Shown: positions 18,675-26,911, counted from the first letter of the stretch. The stretch: DNA of 34,028 bases from Lachnospiraceae bacterium (GCA_017455525.1 JAFTAP010000013.1:1-34028), one strand, 5' to 3'. The notes: a model not told the origin generated them from the letters alone. A program made the numbers and translations.

Positions 18675-19730
18675 TTATTTCCCGAACTTCACATGCGTGT
18701 GGCTGAACAGGTGATCCTGACAGTATTCATAATTCCCTGCGCATTTGCTGCAGAAGCGGAACTCCAGCATATCTCCGTCAAGCTCCGTCCTCCCGCAGAT
18801 GGCGCATCTGTGCTTCGTTATCTGCTCCTGCCCCCTGTGCCTTACGCTATGGAAGGCTGACGAAGCCTGACCTGCGTTACCCGAAGCATTCTGCCCCGTC
18901 TGGTTCCCATTAGCATTCTGCCCTGCGTAGCCACTGTTCTGTCCTGCGCTTTGTCCGCCCTGTCTTCCGAAGCCGCTCTGTCCGAAGCCGCCGGCAGCGC
19001 CCCAGCCTGCCCGCCTCTTATTCCCCTGATAATAAGGTCCTCTCTCGAAAGCCTTCTTGAAGTTATTCTTTCTTGCGCGCTCCTTAGGCGATATAGACTT
19101 ATAATTCCTCGTAGTGAAAAAGAAGATGATGAAGTTAAGCAAGGATACGATGATCGCGACCCTCTCTTCCCATCTCGAAACCAATGCCTGATACACAAGG
19201 AAAGCCACATCTATGAAAGCGAGATACTTGATCTTCAGCGGTATCAGGAAATAAAGCATCACCTGCATGTCAGGATAGCATGCAGCGAATGCGAGGAATA
19301 TCGATAAGTTTACATAATACGTCGTAAACATACCATCCACACTGTAGCCAAAGGCGTATAGCAGGAAAGCGCCTATGATCATAAGTATCAGACCTGAAAA
19401 TATATAAAGATTATACTTGAAATCCCCCCAGGTCTGCTCTAATGCCGTACCTATCTGATAATAAAAAAGGAGCATTATTATCGTGAATATCCCCGGAGCG
19501 GACGGTGGCATGAATATCCATGTAAACAGCCTCCATATCTGTCCGTGAAGCACGTGCTCAGGACTTAGCATTATGAACTGCAGCAGGGGGAGCCTGGTCC
19601 CAAGCTCCACGAAATAAATGATATATCCTATGATATAAGTGAGTATCATATATTTCGTAAGCTGAGGCACGGCATACCTGCCCACCTTGCGTTCAAGCCT
19701 ATTGACTACTGAATTTATCTTATCATTCAT
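18675..19730 (-). CDS. Rhomboid-like pseudoprotease with low-complexity linker and C-terminal zinc ribbon
   Basis: This protein has 351 residues. Residues 25-207 hold about six membrane segments in a rhomboid/derlin-like layout, with WRLFTWIFMPP (66-76) and the ExxWG-like LEQTWGDFKYN (97-107). The rhomboid GxSG serine motif is replaced by TYYVNLSIFLAFA (137-149), and the partner histidines are not evident. An inactive fold is therefore likely. Residues 210-300 are rich in Gly, Gln, Asn and Ser. The end is a metal-binding ribbon with Cys309, Cys312, Cys327, Cys330, Cys337 and His340, His344, His346. The ribosome site is weak. It begins the cluster that continues with the sigma-like, M16C, era and recO genes. 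Confidence 0.8.
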   Translation of the reverse strand: MNDKINSVVNRLERKVGRYAVPQLTKYMILTYIIGYIIYFVELGTRLPLLQFIMLSPEHVLHGQIWRLFTWIFMPPSAPGIFTIIMLLFYYQIGTALEQTWGDFKYNLYIFSGLILMIIGAFLLYAFGYSVDGMFTTYYVNLSIFLAFAACYPDMQVMLYFLIPLKIKYLAFIDVAFLVYQALVSRWEERVAIIVSLLNFIIFFFTTRNYKSISPKERARKNNFKKAFERGPYYQGNKRRAGWGAAGGFGQSGFGRQGGQSAGQNSGYAGQNANGNQTGQNASGNAGQASSAFHSVRHRGQEQITKHRCAICGRTELDGDMLEFRFCSKCAGNYEYCQDHLFSHTHVKFGK

Positions 19731-19786
19731 ACTTCGGTTTCTTTCGTATTTATTCCCTGTGCTGCGTCAAAATCATTGCAACACAA

Positions 19787-19815
19787 AACCTGACTGCAAA
19801 AAATGCAATCAGGTT
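19787..19815 (-). terminator. Candidate intrinsic terminator after the PHP gene
   Basis: Seven outer pairs, AACCTGA with TCAGGTT, continue through one wobble into TGCA/TGCA, giving a 12-pair stem with a five-T loop. A short T-rich run (TTGTGTTG) follows on the minus strand. On the plus strand the flanking ATTTTAT is also T-rich, so it could work both ways. It would end the transcript that carries the PHP gene. Confidence 0.45.
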
Positions 19816-19848
19816 ATTTTATAATACTTTTCACCTATTGTCTATGAC

Positions 19849-19965
19849 TTCTTAGACGAATTAATGACATCCCGTCTAAGAATCCGGCTATGCCAGACAC
19901 GCCGTCCGGCAAGCCGGCCGCCTGGTCAAATACGGATATTGATTTTTTGATTAAAATCAATATCC
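19849..19965 (-). repeat. Three-hairpin element after the PHP gene
   Basis: It comprises three stems. GGATATTGATTTT pairs perfectly with AAAATCAATATCC (19934-19946 with 19953-19965, loop of six). CCGGC pairs with GCCGG (19906-19917), inside a wider CCAG/CTGG closure. TTCTTAGACG pairs with CGTCTAAGAA (19849-19858 with 19873-19882). On the minus strand the linker CCGTATTTG joins the first two. The same linker and stem order recur after ftsY (26912-27015). It begins seven bases past the PHP stop codon. Confidence 0.75.
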
Positions 19966-19972
19966 TATGAAT

Positions 19973-20719
19973 TTAGGAGAATATAACACCTGTTTCTTCA
20001 AGAAAGCCGTCCATGCCCCGTATCCCCTCCGGCTGAATCACCTGAGTCGGCTTATGCGCATCGCAGCCGAAGATGAAGCTGCAGCCCTCACAGACAGCGA
20101 GCTTGAAGAAGTCCTCCCTCGGGTACCATCTGCCCGTCAGCATGCCAAGCCCGTTTATCTCAAGGGGCACTTCTTTATCACTTGTATACTCGCAGAGTCT
20201 TTTCATATGGCTTAGGTATATCTCATTGTCACCAATATAGTGAATAAGGTCAGGGTGAGCAAGATACATAAACTCCTTCGTCTCAAGTGCTTCTATCACT
20301 GCGTCAATATAAGCGTCAATGTCATACGTCCTGTCGGTCTTGCTCCCGGCATAAAAGCCCTCCTGCTCCTCAGGGACAAAATGCTGTCCAAGGATCAGGT
20401 AATCTATGTCCCTCTTCCTGACCTCTTTCATCAGCTTATCAAAACACGATGGATAATACTCGACCTCAAGCCCTATCCTGATATCTATCCTGTCTGCGTA
20501 CTCCTCCCGCAAGGCTTTAAGGGTGTCCACGTAGCCGTCAAGCTCTTCCATGTCCATCCTTATACCCGATACGAAGCCGTCATCAAAGGGCTGCGGCGTA
20601 TGGTCCGAAAAGCCAAGTGTCTTAAACCCATTGGCGATCGCAGCCTCTATGTATTCTCTCTCGCTTCCCTCTGCATGTTTGCACCTGGGGGTATGAGTGT
20701 GATAGTTCGCCTGTATCAT
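19973..20719 (-). CDS. PHP-domain histidinol-phosphatase family protein
   Basis: This is a 248-residue protein. The N-terminal metal cluster HTH (His7, His9), with Cys13 and His15 in HTHTPRCKHAEG, is followed by GFSDHTP, the pattern of the HisJ/HisK PHP phosphatases. More His and Asp ligands appear at LAHPDL and FGCDAHKP. The family hydrolyses L-histidinol phosphate in histidine synthesis. No his genes are nearby and related PHP proteins act on other phosphates, so the substrate is open. It starts three bases after the C_GCAxxG_C_C gene and is followed by the three-hairpin element. Confidence 0.87.
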   Translation of the reverse strand: MIQANYHTHTPRCKHAEGSEREYIEAAIANGFKTLGFSDHTPQPFDDGFVSGIRMDMEELDGYVDTLKALREEYADRIDIRIGLEVEYYPSCFDKLMKEVRKRDIDYLILGQHFVPEEQEGFYAGSKTDRTYDIDAYIDAVIEALETKEFMYLAHPDLIHYIGDNEIYLSHMKRLCEYTSDKEVPLEINGLGMLTGRWYPREDFFKLAVCEGCSFIFGCDAHKPTQVIQPEGIRGMDGFLEETGVIFS

Positions 20720-20722
20720 CGT

Positions 20723-21130
20723 CTAGGAAATCTTTCCTCTCTCTCTTAGTATCTCCTCCACGATGGCTACGCTGTCATAGACCATCTCGTCGCAATGCGG
20801 CTTCTTCGGAAGCCCCTTCTCATGGTTTATGCGAAGCAGGTCCTTACAATCAAGATAGCCCTCATGCTTTTCCTTGATGCGGTTGGCAAAATCAACGACC
20901 ACCTTCGGATCGTCCACACCAAAAAGCCCAAGCGTCATCAGCCCGCCCGTAAAGGAGCCACAGACAGAAGCTATCCTCATGCCGCTTCCAAAATTCGCTC
21001 CCATCCTCATCGCTGTCTCCTCATCTATGCCTGCTTCCTCAGCAAACGGCACTATGACCGACTGTGCGCAGTTATAATGTGGCTCCGTGATAGCCCTGAT
21101 CTCCTTCGCCTTGTCAAGATATTTGCTCAT
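20723..21130 (-). CDS. C_GCAxxG_C_C family protein
   Basis: This is a 135-residue protein. The four family cysteines are present: Cys21 in HYNCAQSV, Cys57 in ASVCGSFTGG, Cys95 in GYLDCKDLL and Cys113 in KPHCDEMV. Family members are thought to be redox-active, but the reaction is unknown. I chose the ATG at 21130 because GGAGAAAGGAAGG precedes it. Longer readings to 21238 run through a stem-loop and give no family similarity. It is probably co-transcribed with the PHP gene, three bases downstream. Confidence 0.88.
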   Translation of the reverse strand: MSKYLDKAKEIRAITEPHYNCAQSVIVPFAEEAGIDEETAMRMGANFGSGMRIASVCGSFTGGLMTLGLFGVDDPKVVVDFANRIKEKHEGYLDCKDLLRINHEKGLPKKPHCDEMVYDSVAIVEEILRERGKIS

Positions 21131-21189
21131 ATTCCTTCCTTTCTCCTCTAATAACGCTAGTTTATTATCTGACTTACACCGTTCGGGGC

Positions 21190-21230
21190 TGATACCGTAA
21201 CCGCCCAAAACACGGGCGCTAACGGTATCA
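21190..21230 (-). promoter_or_regulatory. Strong stem-loop between the SGNH hydrolase and the C_GCAxxG_C_C gene
   Basis: TGATACCGT pairs with ACGGTATCA (nine pairs), then a small internal loop, then CGCCC with GGGCG (five pairs), and a seven-base loop. No T-run follows on the minus strand, so it is not a classic terminator. It lies about 60 bases before the ATG at 21130 and could act in the leader of that gene or protect the 3' end of the previous message. Confidence 0.55.
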
Positions 21231-21249
21231 TGCTCCATAAAATAATAAT

Positions 21250-22002
21250 TCAGTACAACAGATTATCACTAACTAAGTCTAATGGATCATAAACTTCTAT
21301 AGGTAAGATATATCCCTGTAATATTTTCTCATAAATAATTTTTCCAACCTGCCTGTTTCCCGCATCGTTCGGGTGGATATCATCGGCAAAATACTCAGGC
21401 GTACTTAGCAGGCTTAAATCCATATTATAAAAATCAACTACAGTGAAGCCATATACATTAGCCTTGTCAGCCTGATACTGCATGAACTGCGCTAAGCTTG
21501 CGCCCCTGTCGGTTCTAAGAGCTTCAGATCTGTTCTTAAATGTCGTGACCACCACGATCTTTGTATTCGGGAAATAATTCTTCATATAGGCAAACGCATA
21601 GTCAACATCATCCTTATACCGCTCATAGTTCATAGGCGTGCCCCATATGAAATCATCAACCCCCGCCCAAAAAACAATCACATCGGTATTTTGAGGGATA
21701 TTATAAAGCCTTTGCATTATGCAGTTATTTATTCCGTAATCACCGATCTGCACCCCTTCAAAGCTGGAATTATAAACCGCTGCCCCCGAGTACTCACCTA
21801 TATAATCCGTATAACTTATATAGTGTCCGTTTATGTCCTTATTGCCGCCTATCGCCAGCGTTATGGAATCACCGACGCAATATATAGTCCGTCCCAGCAA
21901 AGGCTTAGCCTCAATCTCGCCTGCATATGCACTTTCAGCATTTAAAAGCACCGTTATGGTTATAAGGCAAATACTTAATAATACCGCCGATATTCTTTTC
22001 AT
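21250..22002 (-). CDS. Exported SGNH/GDSL-type hydrolase
   Basis: This is a 250-residue protein. A signal peptide is clear at 1-27, ending AESAYA before GEIEAK. The nucleophile block GDSIT gives Ser46 and the C-terminal block DDIHPND gives Asp207 and His210, as in SGNH esterases. The third block reads GVDD (114-117) instead of the usual GxND, so the oxyanion-hole Asn is replaced by Asp. The family removes acyl groups from lipids or glycans; the substrate is unknown. The start at 22002 has AGGAT upstream and matches the signal peptide, so I preferred it to the ATG at 22044. Three 23-bp repeats lie just upstream. Confidence 0.85.
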   Translation of the reverse strand: MKRISAVLLSICLITITVLLNAESAYAGEIEAKPLLGRTIYCVGDSITLAIGGNKDINGHYISYTDYIGEYSGAAVYNSSFEGVQIGDYGINNCIMQRLYNIPQNTDVIVFWAGVDDFIWGTPMNYERYKDDVDYAFAYMKNYFPNTKIVVVTTFKNRSEALRTDRGASLAQFMQYQADKANVYGFTVVDFYNMDLSLLSTPEYFADDIHPNDAGNRQVGKIIYEKILQGYILPIEVYDPLDLVSDNLLY

Positions 22003-22024
22003 GATCAATCCTGTCTCAATGCCA

Positions 22025-22093
22025 ATTCGGTAAAATGTCAACATTCCATTCGGTAATTTGGCGTTTTTTCATTCGGTAATTTGGCAATATATC
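22025..22093. repeat. Three tandem 23-bp direct repeats
   Basis: Three units begin ATTCGGTAA at 22025, 22048 and 22071, spaced exactly 23 bases. Units 2 and 3 agree over ATTCGGTAATTTGGC (15 bases), while unit 1 keeps the first nine bases. The array fills almost the whole gap between the lipoprotein stop (22092-22094) and the hydrolase start. The two-helical-turn spacing is what an operator array or an iteron set would show. Confidence 0.8.
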
Positions 22094-23240
22094 AGTCGTT
22101 GCTCGTATAGTGCGTCTTTACCGGCTCATTGCCGTCTTGTTGATCCGCATTTCCTTCGTTTACAGGTGCATTTTCATTCGGCATGCCCTGTAGTGTGGAC
22201 ACCGAAGCCGTCATAGCATTATTCTTCGCCTGTGCCTTCATAGCCTTCTTCTCCGCACGGCTTGGCTTTGATTTTTTCTCCTTGCCCGACTTCCCTATTA
22301 TAGCCTTTATTATCTTAACTATGATGAATACGACAAGCGCAAGTATCGCAAAGAGCGGAAGCCTCGTGATCAGCCATATAAGAAGGTCTATAGCAGTCTC
22401 CAGCCCGTCCTCCATCTCGCTTGTGAAATTCTCTCCCACCTTCGACCAGAAGGACTTCTCTCCCTTATGCCCTGCAAGCGTCCTCGTCTCCTTGGCATTC
22501 ACATTCACTGTGCTGTAGGATACCTTATTCTGCATGGATTTCAGCTGGCGGTTAAGGCTGTCAAGCTCATAATTCACGTCTGCTATCTTATCACGGATAG
22601 TAATGATATCCTTTAGTGTATTCGCCTTATCAAGAAGCTCCATGAGGCTGTCCCGCTCCGCTTCATAGGTGGCTATGCGAGCCTCGACATCCACATACTG
22701 TAATGTCACGTCCTCCGCAGACTCGCTCTTTTGCGTGACTGTCCCCTCGTCCTTTACGATATTAAGGAAATCATCAAGCTTCGCCGCCGGGATGCGTACC
22801 GTGAAATACCCGTACCTGGACTCGGAATATTCCGAATCATAGGAATTCACGTCCATGCTCTCCATGTATCCGCCGTAGTCGGTGACGGTCTTCTTCAGAT
22901 TGTCAGCGAACTCCTCAAGGTTTCCTACATCAAGAGATAAGCTCGCATTCCTGATTATCTTGGAACCGTACTCCTCCACATCTTCATTGCTTATCTCCTT
23001 GGTCGCTCCCTCTTCGTACTCTACGTCATCCTCGATAGCCGCTTCCTCCCGAGCGTAATCTTCGGAATCATAACCAGAGCTGAACTCACTCGTCTCATAG
23101 GCATTGTCCTCATAGCTGTAGTATGACTCCTCCGCAGCAGCCGCTGTCTCATAAGCCCCGCTGTCAGCACTTGCCGAGCTTCCGCAGCCTGTGAGCGCAA
23201 TTCCCAGACACAGGCAAACAATAAATAACCTCTTCTTCAT
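22092..23240 (-). CDS. DUF4349 lipoprotein
   Basis: This protein has about 382 residues. A lipoprotein signal ends in LTGC with Cys19. An acidic, Tyr/Ser/Glu-rich stretch (about 20-95) leads into the DUF4349 domain (about 95-265, containing IIRNASLSLDVGNL and YFTVRIPAAKLDDFL). A helical hairpin, one membrane segment (about 290-315) and a basic cytoplasmic tail follow. It should be anchored at both ends, by lipid and by membrane helix. Its function is unknown. GGGAGG seven bases before the ATG at 23240 sets the start over that at 23270. Confidence 0.88.
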   Translation of the reverse strand: MKKRLFIVCLCLGIALTGCGSSASADSGAYETAAAAEESYYSYEDNAYETSEFSSGYDSEDYAREEAAIEDDVEYEEGATKEISNEDVEEYGSKIIRNASLSLDVGNLEEFADNLKKTVTDYGGYMESMDVNSYDSEYSESRYGYFTVRIPAAKLDDFLNIVKDEGTVTQKSESAEDVTLQYVDVEARIATYEAERDSLMELLDKANTLKDIITIRDKIADVNYELDSLNRQLKSMQNKVSYSTVNVNAKETRTLAGHKGEKSFWSKVGENFTSEMEDGLETAIDLLIWLITRLPLFAILALVVFIIVKIIKAIIGKSGKEKKSKPSRAEKKAMKAQAKNNAMTASVSTLQGMPNENAPVNEGNADQQDGNEPVKTHYTSND

Positions 23241-23334
23241 AATCAGCCTCCCTTCAAAAAGCATAACCACAAATCCGCACTGAAGCCATGCAGCAGACGC
23301 CTGTCCCAGCGTCCGGATAAAGCAAAACGCCTGC

Positions 23335-24261
23335 CTAATTCATGAAATCCGCAATAAGCATCGTTATCGTAACGACCGCCGCAATCGCTATTCCTATTAT
23401 CAGCGGGATCGAGAATAAATGTCCGTATCTTTCCGCCTTACTCTTCTGCCTGAATATATTCTCAAAACAGCCGGTACGCCCCTCGTTAAGCGATATCACC
23501 CGAAGCATCAGCATTGCAAGCATGGTCGTGAATATGGAAATAATAAGAAAAGTAAAGCCCGTAGCAGCATAGGATAAGGCAGCACCCGCGCCGCCCGCTT
23601 CGATAATCTCTTCAAGTCCCCCTATGCTGTCCTCTAAAAGATAAGCCAGTATCACGCTCACGCTGTTCATGGTTATATGGCATATCATCGAAGGTATGAT
23701 GCTTCCCGTCGCCTCGGCAAGAAGCCCCCAGAATATCCCCATGCATAAAGTATACGAGAATTGATTTACATTCATATGAATAAGCCCGAAAAGTAGGGCG
23801 GAAAGCAGTATCGGAGTGAAAATCCTTCCCGTAGTCCTAAGACCGCCAAGGATTGCTCCCCTGAATATAAGCTCCTCGACGACAGGCCCTACAAGCCCTA
23901 CGAAAAGCCATATCAGAAAGAACGGCTCTCCCTGAAACTGTGCCGTAAGGTCAAGCGCCTCATTATCCGATATTGCCATAGTGAAAGAATTCATCGCTAT
24001 GACAAGGGGGTAGCAGCATATATGATATACAAGGACTAAAAGCACGGTCGCAGGTTTTATTCCCCGAAACTTAAGCTGCACAGGTATCTGTGCCCTGCCC
24101 CTTATCAGACAGCATAAAACAGGGATCAACAGGCAAAGTTCGCTAAGCAGCGCCGTGATGCTTATTCCCATATATGGGCTAAAATAACTTACGAAAAGCG
24201 AAGCAATAACAAAAGTCGCCGTCATCCATAGATATGCCCATCCAACTCTCTTTGTGTTCAT
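23335..24261 (-). CDS. CPBP-family intramembrane metalloprotease
   Basis: This 308-residue protein has about eight membrane segments. It contains the CPBP/Abi motif set: Glu129-Glu130 and Arg134 in VEELIFRGAI, His162 in LIHMNVNQ and His195 in MICHITMNS. These match the Rce1-like glutamate/histidine site. Relatives process prenylated or peptide substrates, or act in bacteriocin immunity. The target here is unknown, and I see no bacteriocin gene beside it. Confidence 0.9.
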   Translation of the reverse strand: MNTKRVGWAYLWMTATFVIASLFVSYFSPYMGISITALLSELCLLIPVLCCLIRGRAQIPVQLKFRGIKPATVLLVLVYHICCYPLVIAMNSFTMAISDNEALDLTAQFQGEPFFLIWLFVGLVGPVVEELIFRGAILGGLRTTGRIFTPILLSALLFGLIHMNVNQFSYTLCMGIFWGLLAEATGSIIPSMICHITMNSVSVILAYLLEDSIGGLEEIIEAGGAGAALSYAATGFTFLIISIFTTMLAMLMLRVISLNEGRTGCFENIFRQKSKAERYGHLFSIPLIIGIAIAAVVTITMLIADFMN

Positions 24262-24302
24262 CTTAACGCACTACCCTCTTACGAATAAATATATCCAAAC
24301 CA

Positions 24303-25637
24303 CTATACCTTAATCATTTCCCCTTTATCAAGTGCTTCTCTTATCTCAGGAAGCATAGCTGTGGTGCCAAGCACGACCGCAGGATATCCGTAATCCTTTG
24401 CAGCCCTCATCGCATCGATGAGACTGTCCTTATATTCGCAGGATATCCCTGCTTTAAGCAGCTCCTTCATCTGTATCCCGTCGAACCGATAGTGTTTGTT
24501 TTTCACCTTAGTCAAAATTATACCATATCCTTTGGAAGATACAGCCTCAGCCACTCCCATGTAGTCCTTATCGTCGGGAATAGCCAGAATAAATACCGCC
24601 CTGCTTCCGGCAAGCTCTTCTATGGCTTCCATTGCTCCGTCTGCGCTCGCCCTGTTAATGCAGCAGTCAACCAGCATAAGCGGCTCCCGCTTTATGACAG
24701 AAAGCCTTCCGAACCACTCAAGACTTAAAAGCGCTTCCCTGATGCGTCTCTCACTTTCATCGCTGTCACAGAAACTATCCCCTATGATATCCTCAGCGGC
24801 TGCCATTGCAAGCGCAAGATTCCTGCACTGATTCGTCCCTATAAGAGATATGCAAAGCTCCTCATACCTACGCCTCTTAGTCGTAACAGTGCATGACATT
24901 CCGCCATCCGTAAAGTTAATATTGCTTACATCAAAATCCCTGCCTGCAAGATATAATGGCACATCATGCTCTTTCGCCCTGCGGGATATGACAGATGATA
25001 CGCCATACTGCTGCCAGCCCACAAATATTCCCTTCATTCCGGCTCTTATGATATGCGCCTTATCCCCGGCTATCGCTTCTATCGTCCCGCCAAGCTCTCT
25101 CGTGTGCTCAAGGAATACGGAATTAATAATGCCGTATGAAGCCGGTATATTATTCACATCATCATATTGCACGCCCTTTCCATGCTCATATATATCGAAT
25201 TCAGTTTCATGTCTGGAAAAATAAGATTCCGCTATCGCCGTCTCTATTCCGATAGGACTTACGAATTCTCCCTTAGCAGGATTTAGTTTTATATCGTTAA
25301 ATAAGGGCTTGATCCCGGATACGATATCTATTAGCTCGTCATCGGTTATAAGCTCCTCTCCGATCCTGAATCGTTCGTTAAAGCTTGATATATGCGGTCC
25401 CGTCATTAGGCCTGTCCTGCCGTATGTCCCAAGTATCGCAGCTAAAATATAAGCTGCGGAGCCTTTCCCCTTGCTCCCTGTAACGGCTATCGAGGGTGTA
25501 CCCGCATAGAGCTTTTTTATTATAGCTTCGGTATATTCAGGATGCCGCTTTCCGCTGTCAGGCAGGTCATACGAAAGATAGGGCAGCGCCTTCATGTATG
25601 AGGAATAAATATAATCCTCCGCCTCTTTTCTGTTCAT
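24303..25637 (-). CDS. FolC-like Mur ligase family protein
   Basis: This 444-residue ligase has an ATP loop GSKGKGS (54-60) in VTGSKGKGSAAY, and the FolC-type sequence GPHISSFNERFRIG (80-93). A GDKAHIIR block and a C-terminal domain follow. It resembles folylpolyglutamate/dihydrofolate synthase. However, the FolC EVGLGGRLDATN block reads EHGKGVQYDDVN (about 150-161), and the loop reads GSKGKGS rather than GTNGKGS. It may therefore be a paralogue with another substrate. It lies between ilvA and a membrane protease, with no folate gene near. Confidence 0.8.
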   Translation of the reverse strand: MNRKEAEDYIYSSYMKALPYLSYDLPDSGKRHPEYTEAIIKKLYAGTPSIAVTGSKGKGSAAYILAAILGTYGRTGLMTGPHISSFNERFRIGEELITDDELIDIVSGIKPLFNDIKLNPAKGEFVSPIGIETAIAESYFSRHETEFDIYEHGKGVQYDDVNNIPASYGIINSVFLEHTRELGGTIEAIAGDKAHIIRAGMKGIFVGWQQYGVSSVISRRAKEHDVPLYLAGRDFDVSNINFTDGGMSCTVTTKRRRYEELCISLIGTNQCRNLALAMAAAEDIIGDSFCDSDESERRIREALLSLEWFGRLSVIKREPLMLVDCCINRASADGAMEAIEELAGSRAVFILAIPDDKDYMGVAEAVSSKGYGIILTKVKNKHYRFDGIQMKELLKAGISCEYKDSLIDAMRAAKDYGYPAVVLGTTAMLPEIREALDKGEMIKV

Positions 25638-25657
25638 AAGATCTGCTGATTCATCCC

Positions 25658-26872
25658 TTAAAGCGTCGTTCGCACTATCTTGGGTTTATAGCCCTCTTTT
25701 TCAAGCACCGTAAGTATCTTGTCCTTATGCTCCGTGCCGAAGGCCTCAAGAGTGATCCGAAGCTCCACTGCCGCGTTCCTGTTCGTTGATACGAACTGAT
25801 TATGCTCAAGCTTTATGACGTTTCCATTCTCTCCTGCTATCACGCCCGCAACCTTCTGAAGCTCACCGGGCTTATCGGGAAGCAGCACGGAAACCGTGAA
25901 TATCCTGTCTCTTAAAATAAGCCCCTGCTGGACGACGGACGACATCGTTATGACATCCATATTCCCGCCTGATATGACACAGACTATCTTCTTATTCTCG
26001 CAGTCAAGCTGCTTCAGAGCCGCAACCGTAAGCAGTCCGGAGTTCTCGGCTATCATCTTGTGATTCTCGACCATATCAAGGAAAGCCGCGACCAGATCCT
26101 CATCGGGGACCGTCAGCACCTTGTCTATATTCTTCTGCAGATAAGGAAATATCTTCGCTCCCGGTGTCTTGACGGCAGTACCGTCCGCTATCGTAGATAC
26201 CTGCGGTAAGGTCAAGACCTCACCTGCGTCTAATGACGCCTTAAGGCATGCCGCCCCCTCTGGCTCCACGGCAACTATCTCTGTATTAGGATGCAGAAGC
26301 TTCGTAAAGGTAGACACCCCCGTGGCAAGCCCGCCTCCGCCTACAGGGACAAGTATCATGTCCGTAAGAGGCTGCTCCTTGAATATCTCCCACGCTATCG
26401 AGCCCTGTCCCGTAGCTACATCCTCATCATCAAAGGGATGCACGAAGGTATAGCCCTCGCTTTTTGCAAGCTCATAAGCCTTATCACATGCCTCATCGTA
26501 GATATCACCGTATAGCACGACCTCCGCACCAAGCGCCTTGGTTCGGTTCACCTTTATAAGAGGAGTCGTAGTCGGCATCACTATGACCGCCTTAACTCCA
26601 TACTCCTTTGCGGCATAGGCTACGCCCTGCGCATGATTTCCCGCAGACGCAGTTATTACGCCCTTTGCCTTCTCATCCTCTGAGAGCCTGCTGATCTTAT
26701 AATAAGCTCCCCTTATCTTATAGGCTCCCGTGCGCTGCATATTCTCAGGCTTTAGGAAGACCTTGTTTCCCTTTCCAGCGATGGCAGAGAAATAATCGCT
26801 GTATATCAGCTTCGTATCAAGAGTTACTTCCTTTACTTTTTCAGCGGCTTCCTCAAATGACCTTAGATCCAT
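25658..26872 (-). CDS. ilvA: Threonine ammonia-lyase
   Basis: This protein has about 404 residues. The PLP lysine is Lys52 in RTGAYKIRGAYY, the substrate-binding SAGNHAQG follows at about 76-83, and the phosphate loop VGGGGLATG comes later. A single ACT domain (about 325-404, from VSVLLPDKPGEL) suggests amino-acid feedback control. The reaction is threonine to 2-oxobutyrate and ammonia, the first step to isoleucine. Its size and single ACT domain fit the short biosynthetic or catabolic form. The start at 26872 has AAAGGTG six bases upstream; the GTG at 26881 is embedded in that site. Confidence 0.93.
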   Translation of the reverse strand: MDLRSFEEAAEKVKEVTLDTKLIYSDYFSAIAGKGNKVFLKPENMQRTGAYKIRGAYYKISRLSEDEKAKGVITASAGNHAQGVAYAAKEYGVKAVIVMPTTTPLIKVNRTKALGAEVVLYGDIYDEACDKAYELAKSEGYTFVHPFDDEDVATGQGSIAWEIFKEQPLTDMILVPVGGGGLATGVSTFTKLLHPNTEIVAVEPEGAACLKASLDAGEVLTLPQVSTIADGTAVKTPGAKIFPYLQKNIDKVLTVPDEDLVAAFLDMVENHKMIAENSGLLTVAALKQLDCENKKIVCVISGGNMDVITMSSVVQQGLILRDRIFTVSVLLPDKPGELQKVAGVIAGENGNVIKLEHNQFVSTNRNAAVELRITLEAFGTEHKDKILTVLEKEGYKPKIVRTTL

Positions 26873-26911
26873 AATAATCACCTTTTTCTACTGTATTACG
26901 CCACATTACCT

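Larger units (their letters stand above)
19731..19972. other. Intergenic region of 242 bases holding a terminator-like hairpin and a three-hairpin element
   Basis: No coding potential is seen. From the PHP stop outward it holds the three-hairpin element (19849-19965), the terminator-like hairpin (19787-19815), and then the leader of the rhomboid-like gene. I looked for a sigma-A promoter before 19730 and found no pair of boxes with good spacing. Confidence 0.6.

Noticed and set aside
22013-22041. TTGACA on the minus strand inside the 23-bp repeats as a promoter for the hydrolase
   Set aside because: The hexamer 17 bases downstream (TGAGAC) is a poor -10 and would place the transcript start inside the ribosome site.
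23271-23334. Hairpin AGACGC/GCGTC between the CPBP and DUF4349 genes
   Set aside because: It has only five solid pairs and no T-run, which is too weak to call a terminator.
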